DNA of 64,000 nt from Eutypella sp. D-1 (taxonomy: Eukaryota > Ascomycota > Sordariomycetes > Xylariales > Diatrypaceae): contig JAJTTP010000005.1 in assembly GCA_023313575.1 (NCBI GenBank), forward strand, positions 2,790,001 to 2,854,000, read 5' to 3'. Below, piece by piece: positions 57,801-64,000 of this stretch (positions are counted from its first letter, which is position 1; the number at the start of each line of letters is the position of its first letter). The notes beneath the pieces are model-generated. The model was not told the DNA's origin. It saw nothing but the letters and a program-made list of their open reading frames with translations, and made no database searches. Position numbers and translations under genes: made by a program.

Positions 57801-59552
57801 GTCGACCCTTGCGTACCAGTCTTCCATGTCGTCCTTATCTTTGCATGTTTTCTTGTTCAAGCCTTCGAAGTCGATAGAAATGATGTAGGACGTGATGTCT
57901 GAGTATCCCGCTCCTGAGCGGGCGGTGAGGACGAACTTGAGACTGGTAGAGCCGGGAGCAGTCGTCAAAGTCCAAGGAAGGACCTTCAAGCCGTCTGGCA
58001 ACTTGATTTTCTCCCACTCTTTACCGTGGTCCAACGAGTATCGTAGTTCATCCACATCACCCTCTTCACTCTTGCTATCCTTGATAGCGAGCAGGACGGA
58101 ACCTTGGTCTCCGAATTCGTACTTGTGGGGGCCCTTAGGGCCCTCTATCCATGTCCTGCCTGCATCGTTCGATATATAGAGTCTAGATTCCCAGTAATCT
58201 TTGAGATGGCCGCCACGGTTGCCGTTCCCCATGACAAGACCAGGAGCAGGGCTCGAAAATACGGCGCCAACATTGTTCAGTTCCGTGATAGAGTGAAGAT
58301 GGAGCTCGTCATCGTCTGCCTCGACAGATTCAAAAGTCCTCCCGTCGTCGAAGGTGATCTTCGTCTTGATCTTTTTCTCGGTGACTAGACTCTGTTCTAC
58401 ATCCTCCCAGTTGTCAACTTGGTTGACCAGAAATATACCCTGTATTCCAGACACTTTTTCGAAGTCGACGTTTCCATAGCGATTCCGATTTGTGTGCTCA
58501 ACATTCCGCGTGAAATAAGTCCCGTTGGAATTGCTGGTGAGGATGACACCCATTGGCTGGGCCATCCGCGTGCTTGTCATGACGTCTATCTGTATGCTAT
58601 AGTTGGTGCTTTCCAAAACGGTATAGGCTTCCTCGTTGAGTCGATGATCTTGGGGGAAGACGGCGCGGTGCCAATGGATCGAATCTCCGGAGACGAATAA
58701 TGCCATCTCGTCTGTGTTCTTCGAGGTGGTAGCAACCAGGAGATACTTCTTTACGGCGGCTACGTTGACGGCGCCGCGCACAGTGTTGCCGTTGTCGAGA
58801 TCTGGTTCGAATTCCTGAATAGCCCCAGTTGGATCGCCAGACTCGGCACTGAAGTAGTTATCGGAGATGAGAAGCCTGTTATCGTCTCTCCTGCTGAATA
58901 GAGAGGAGCTGCGAACAATGCATAAGATCCTACTAGCATCAAGATCGTCGTCGCCGGTGGTGAAGAGATCGGAAGATTTGGCCCACCAACAGCCGTTGGC
59001 ATCTTTGCGTAGGAACTGGGCATCGTCGTCGAAGCCGTCGGTGGTATACATGATGACCTCTTCACAGAATATGCTTTCGCAGTCCATGCCATAGAATATT
59101 ATGCGATCAGGGTCGGCGGCATGGAAGGACAACCAACCAAACTCCCTCCTGTCGCTAGTATAAGCATTAGTAAAGAAAGTATCCCAGGTCTCGCCCTTGT
59201 CTTCGGTTTTCCAGTGTAGGTTGCCCCTAGTGAGGATATAGGCACGGTCTGGGTCGAATTCGTGCATGACCAGGGCAAAAGCCTTGTCATGCTCGATACC
59301 CTCGGCCTTCTTCCAGGTAGCGCCAGCATCGCTAGAGCGCCATATCGTACCGGTGAAAGATTCTTGGAACAGGATGACGTTGGAGTCTTTGAAATAGTGT
59401 AGAGCATTGGGAAGGTTATCGAATTCGGTGGTGACGATCTTGGGTTCGTCTTTGGCGTAGGCGGGGGTGCAAAGTAGCAAAAGAAGGCTCGTCAGAAGGA
59501 GAACTGGGCGCCAAGTCGCGACCAGGGCCGCAAAGGAGCACCTCGCCCCCAT
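54893..59552 (-). CDS. VPS10: Vacuolar protein sorting receptor Vps10 (sortilin family)
   Basis: Type I Golgi/endosome receptor that sorts carboxypeptidase Y and other hydrolases to the vacuole. Exons 59552-55630 and 55562-54893 give 1530 codons, close to yeast Vps10. The intron (GTAAGT...TAG) splits a Cys codon. The signal peptide is at about residues 1-33. Two Vps10 ten-bladed propeller domains carry repeated Asp-box motifs (SSDAGATW, ISNDAGRTW, ISHDHGKTW, TTDGGLSW). Each is followed by a Cys-rich 10CC module (for example CKDKDDMEDWYARVDD... and FECDFNFKRDGDECK). A hydrophobic helix at about residues 1386-1408 is followed by a second at about 1439-1462. The tail ends in an acidic cluster (VDEDEGELLGDDSDDEV) suited to retromer or adaptor recognition. 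No damage seen. Confidence 0.94.
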
Positions 59553-62500
59553 GTTCTCGTAGGAGATTATGACGATATCGTGCCGATGATCATAGCAAGT
59601 CAGCCTGCCTGCGGTAGAAGCAGGATATGAAAAAGGGAGGCGCGCTGCTTTGTGATGTCGGTTAGCTCGGTATTTATAAGCTGAGGCGATAGATAACAGG
59701 AGAGTAAAGCATGCTGTAGAAGGCCACCTATGAAGGCAACTTATGAAGGCGGCTTGTGGTTATTCAGGGTTTTTAAAAAAAAAAAAAGGTTCCAGGCTAT
59801 GTCGTGATAAAACGTGGTGCTATTGGTGGGGGAAATGTTGGTTGGTTGGGTAGGGAATTTCATGACATACCTAGATATTGACAGAGATGATAGAGATGAT
59901 AGAGATCATGGGTGTAAAATAGTATTGAATTTGTTGGTCCAATATTGGTAAGTGGTGGGAATGAACTAAGGAACGAATAAATGAATGGTGATAGCAACAA
60001 GTGTCATGAAGCTACAAGAGCTGATAATGGATTTCTAAAGGGAATCTGGAATTTGGAAGGAAGCCTTGCGAGCTCCATTATTACATACTTAGGTAATTGA
60101 TAATTGACCTACTTAGGTAGTATGTAGAGTACAAACTGCCCTGGACGTACTGGACTTACCCACCTAGGATAGGATAGGTAGGTAACTTTTAACCTCCTCA
60201 AGGTTGCCTCTAGAGGTTGTGCTTACTTCGGGACTCCGCACATGGTTTGGTTGGTACAGCTCAGCCGCATACATTTTAGTTCTACGGGTACTACATAGGT
60301 ACATTTTTAACCAACCAGGAGCCTGAAGCCTGCCGGGCGCCTGCAGGTGAGTTTCGAGAACGCACGCTACACCTAGCTACCATCTGTACCTCCGAAAGTA
60401 TGTACCTACGAACTTTAAAATAAACATAAAATAAAAATACTTAAGAAATAGAGTATTTTCAACCTTGAAACGTTTATCAGATCCGATCCGTAGTTGCTCA
60501 ATTACGTCGTCTGAAGCACGTACAACGTAGGATCGACCACTCACCAGCTTTATTTGGAAAAGATGACCGGCAAAATTCCTTGAGATCCTCTTATCCTGGA
60601 GGAGGGGCAAAGGGGCAAAGATTTTGGGGGCCAGGGAGGCCAGGGCTAGATGCTATGATGCTATGTACTCTGGCACTTACCTGGCTGCCTAATATTTGGA
60701 CGTATTCACTTTCTTCTGATTTGCCATGCCCCAGGTGACCACTTCCCCGGGCCATCACGTATCTCGTGTGCCTCGCTAAGTTGGTATACACTGTTCGAAC
60801 GTAGATTCACTCAGTCAGGTACTGGTTGCCAGCCACGTATACATATCTGCACTATTGACAGAGCTCTAGAGACTGCAGGCCTATATGGCCAGCATGGATA
60901 AGATGCAGCGGTTACTATGTATACTTGGTATACTAAGTAGATAGCAGAAGAAGCATTTATGGCCTCCGTCAAAAAGGAATTGGGTTAACGCACATGGTCT
61001 GGTAGTGCAAAGTACGGGTCCCTTCCCGAGAAGAGACAGATCTGGATATTTATAGCATACCCGTATAAGTACCTACATGTAGGTAGGTAAGCAATAACAT
61101 GGTACCCGATCTCTTAACACGATCATTTATCCGAGCGTCTATAGAATTACGCGATGTAACTTTGCTTTAGAGATGTATCAAACTGACTTGATACTTTAAT
61201 GCGTTTACAGATTTACTGGTGGTGGCGAGCTGTCATAACTGACTGTTTAAGTTGATTCACTGACAATCGGCAACTGGCGACAGGTAGGTACCTAGGTAGT
61301 CAGTGACTGGCCAGCGACTGGTAGTTCAGCAACGGCCGGTTAGAGGCTAAAAGACGTTGAAACTGCCATCCCGGAAAGTCTGAAACATTAGACACAACGT
61401 TAGGTACTTAGGTAGCTTACGTATCGTATCGATAGTAGTATATCTACCTAGGTATGTTTCTTTAACACTATAACACCTATAGGGAGATAAACAATACAAG
61501 TTGCCATCTCTGATTATCAGTTACATTGACTGAGTGAACCAAGCCTTCATAAGTTTATCACGCGTTCCTTTCTTGAATGCGAACTAACCGAAACGAAACA
61601 GTTAAATAACCGAACACCTGGAAGCGTCAATGCTACTGCAGCCCCGAAGTATGTACATATGTACATTGCCTCAACTGCCAGGAACATGCAGCAGTTAGGA
61701 GCGGCCGGAGTGGATCCATCTACGATACTATAAGTGATAGAAAACCAAACAGCATGGAACGGCATGAACTGGGCTTTGCTGGGCATAAACTCACCTTGAC
61801 AACATTCCTCTTCTGGTTCGTCAAATCAAATATATATATGCAGGTCAGCCAGTCGCCTTACCGTATCGGGCGTGGTACCGATCGGAGGATATGGGTTAGC
61901 CCTCTAGAGCATGCATGATAGCGGGTTAGGTTGGTACTGATATACTATTACCTACATACCTACCAGCCTATCTAGGTACCTAGGTAACTAGTAGGTAAGA
62001 CGGCATGTAATTGTATGGTAATCTGGTAGTAAAAGTGGTAAACGTGGTAAAAGTGCCCAAGTACGCGTGCAAATGTGTGTCATTATACCTGGGCGACTTC
62101 CGTATTGGGGGGGAATTGGGGGGTTCTGGGGTGGTTGCAGGCTGGGGTCCAGCTAGATGATGGATGATGGATGCTGGATGCCCAGGTGTGCCCAGGTGTT
62201 GTACCTTGTTGTTGTCATTGTTATTGTTTGTTTATACCTCGATACATACGGAAGTTGAAACCGCTGCCTACATGTTAGACTTCCTTCTGTATCTCTAGGG
62301 GGTTGCCCTTGCCTTGCTTTCCCTTGCCTGTCTCGGTAGATACTTCCTTACATAAGAGGTATGTAGATATTAAATTATTAAATTATGTTTAAACTTGGAA
62401 GTTCTTCCTAGGAAGTTGCTGTTCTCCAGCTGTTCTTCCTCCCCCCTCCTTCCCATCTTTCCAGTTGTCAACAATTCCTCTCACTTTTATTTTTTTTCTT

Positions 62501-62573
62501 CACACAAAATAAAACATTGGAACAACTTTGGATTACGCCCGTTAATGCGCTTACGCCCCTCCCTTTCTCTGTC

Positions 62574-62633
<60 letters not shown>

Positions 62634-62914
62634 ACACCTTCTCTGTGTGTTACCCCTCGCTCTCTAATAACCAACGCACTTCTTGAAGTCATCTATTTTT
62701 GTTCTACTTCTCACGGGATACCCGGCATATTCCCTGTGCAACGACGATTCACCTCTAGGGCTGGGTAGATCTCGGCACAACCAAAACTTTCCGAACCTTC
62801 TTGGTTCACACGTGCATCCCAACAGGCATCACATCAGACGGCTGCGGATCGCCCCCCTGGGTTTAATAACTCAATCTGTACTCCTGTAGTTTATATCTCG
62901 TGTGTTCGGCCACC
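59553..62914. other. Intergenic region between divergent VPS10 and NTF2-like genes
   Basis: About 3.4 kb without supported genes. An A13 run lies near 59776. TAGGTA/TACCTA words cluster at 60090-60185, 61068-61093, 61283-61303, 61400-61455 and 61945-62000. A short GGATGAT/CCCAGGTGT duplication lies near 62157-62200, and the CT microsatellite at 62573-62630. Confidence 0.6.
62573..62630 (+). repeat. CT dinucleotide microsatellite in the NTF2-like gene leader
   Basis: About 58 bp of CT repeats with a single TTC interruption, roughly 285-340 nt upstream of the ATG at 62915. Its strand bias and position fit a fungal promoter or 5' leader. Confidence 0.85.
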
Positions 62915-64000
62915 ATGTCCCTTGCAGACTCGTACAAGCAGTTCCTCGCTGCTCCCAACGCGTCGCTTCTCGCCAATGAAGCCTCCATTCACTACGTCAC
63001 CACCACCACCACCATCAAGGGTACCGACGACATAGTGAAGCACTTCAAGTCCTTTAGTGCTCAGCTCAGGAGGAAGAAGGAAGAGTTCCTCAATGTCGTT
63101 GAGGGACGCGACCGCGTTATTGCTGTCGAGGTCGACACCGTCATTGAGTTCCTCACTGGCGGCGGCCCTTATCTCCCCGGCCTCGACGATAACTTCCTCG
63201 CTGATCGCGTAGTTTATCTGCCCATCGTATGTATTGCTGTCCCTGCTGTCCCTGCTGTCCCTCTTACCACCGTCTCTGTTGTGCAGTTAGCTAATCTCTG
63301 CTCACCCCCCCCCCCCCCCCCGCTTAAGACGCACTTCGTGACCTTCGACGGACAGGGCAAGATCCAGCAGATACGTCAGTCATGGGACCAAGGCTCCTTA
63401 CTCAAACAGCTCGACGTCATCGGGAAAACTGGTCGCAATTGGCCCATTAGCGACAGCAAGGACCAGATCAAGATGATTGAATTCTGCGTTAAGACTGTCT
63501 CAAATGGTGTCGCTGCCCAGGCCCCTACTGATCTTCCCGTTCGCCCACATGGTAACTCCTCCAATGTCTCGCGCGACCCTCGTTCCTCTTTCTCGCTATT
63601 CGGTGCCCCCGAGGAGAACGATCAGTCCGTTACCTCTGTCATCTCCCCGAGAGGCGGGGTTAAGCCTCGCCAGCGCGACTTCACCGAGATATTGGGCGAT
63701 GAACCCGTTGAAGACCCCGAGTCTCCCTCTGCTGGTCGCCGTTCCGAATCTCCAAGCAAGGCCGTTGCCCCGAAGGCTGGTGCCACCAAGAAGTTCCAGC
63801 CGTCTCGTCTGTTCGATACTGAGGAGGAAGAGCCAGAAAATGCTGTGCCCGACGAGGTTCGCACATCGAACCATCACTATCGTCCCAACCCCAAGAAATA
63901 CGACCATTTCGACTTTGCCGACGGCTCCGATCCTCACGATGCTCCTCGTCCCGGCAACGCAACCTTCCAGAAGACAAAGCACTCCAGCCAGTGGGACTTC
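62915..64000 (+). CDS. Fungal NTF2-like domain protein, 3' end beyond window
   Basis: Exon 1 is 62915-63226 (104 codons; ATG in the strong context GCCACCATG). Exon 2 runs from 63329 and is open to the end of the window. The intron is GTATGT...AAG. The N-terminal NTF2-like fold carries characteristic wording: EFLTGGGPYLPGLDDNFLADR, then THFVTFDGQGKIQQIRQSWD and LLKQLDVIGKTGRNWPI. The C-terminal part is disordered and Ser/Pro-rich with a SPSKAV motif and ends here with KTKHSSQWDF, the start of a short conserved motif seen in fungal proteins of this type. Its role is not established; NTF2-like domains serve transport or RNP assembly (inference). It is partial only because the window ends. The intron acceptor is preceded by a C17 homopolymer. 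Confidence 0.88.
   Translation, partial: MSLADSYKQFLAAPNASLLANEASIHYVTTTTTIKGTDDIVKHFKSFSAQLRRKKEEFLNVVEGRDRVIAVEVDTVIEFLTGGGPYLPGLDDNFLADRVVYLPIVCIAVPAVPAVPLTTVSVVQLANLCSPPPPPPLKTHFVTFDGQGKIQQIRQSWDQGSLLKQLDVIGKTGRNWPISDSKDQIKMIEFCVKTVSNGVAAQAPTDLPVRPHGNSSNVSRDPRSSFSLFGAPEENDQSVTSVISPRGGVKPRQRDFTEILGDEPVEDPESPSAGRRSESPSKAVAPKAGATKKFQPSRLFDTEEEEPENAVPDEVRTSNHHYRPNPKKYDHFDFADGSDPHDAPRPGNATFQKTKHSSQWDF
63305..63321 (+). repeat. C17 homopolymer serving as polypyrimidine tract
   Basis: Seventeen Cs end seven bases before the acceptor AAG at 63326-63328 of the NTF2-like gene intron. The length is probably polymorphic. Confidence 0.8.

Overview
The window looks like nuclear DNA of a filamentous ascomycete, most likely a Sordariomycete. 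Genes carry short introns of about 40-175 bp with GTANGT donors. The protein families are typical of filamentous fungi: CFEM, HET, F-box, fungal Vps10, and an NTF2-like protein with a C-terminal QWDF motif. Gene ends lack operon-like spacing. No rRNA, convincing tRNA, CRISPR array or intact transposon was seen.

Left part (1-15 kb). Three housekeeping-type genes lie head to tail on the plus strand: V-ATPase subunit H (VMA13), methylmalonate-semialdehyde dehydrogenase and a large F-box protein. A membrane-anchored histidine acid phosphatase-like protein follows (plus). Then come an MFS transporter gene on the minus strand that has no visible start codon, and a secreted CFEM protein (plus). The set phosphatase / transporter / CFEM has the look of a cell-surface nutrient group, but that link is only inference from adjacency.

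Middle (15-32 kb). A decayed heterokaryon-incompatibility (HET) gene on the minus strand has four in-frame TAG stops and several frameshifts. It is followed by a gene-poor stretch of about 8.7 kb in which the only convincing coding sequence is a 54-codon cysteine-rich mini-protein. A class I glutamine amidotransferase (minus) and a low-complexity protein with an N-terminal Cys pattern (plus) follow.

Right part (32-64 kb). MPO1-like (minus) and RPB7 (plus) are divergent across a long repeat-rich leader. After a 4.9-kb empty stretch come a radical-SAM lysine 2,3-aminomutase (plus), an unrecognised conserved-looking fungal protein split by a 1.1-kb intron (minus), an FAD monooxygenase (minus), VPS10 (minus) and the 5' part of an NTF2-like protein gene (plus) cut by the window end. 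Intergenic DNA around the housekeeping genes is studded with TAGGTA/TACCTA words, which are rarer in the accessory middle.

Exon boundaries were placed by eye from splice consensus, reading frame and remembered family sequence. They are predictions. No database search was run.
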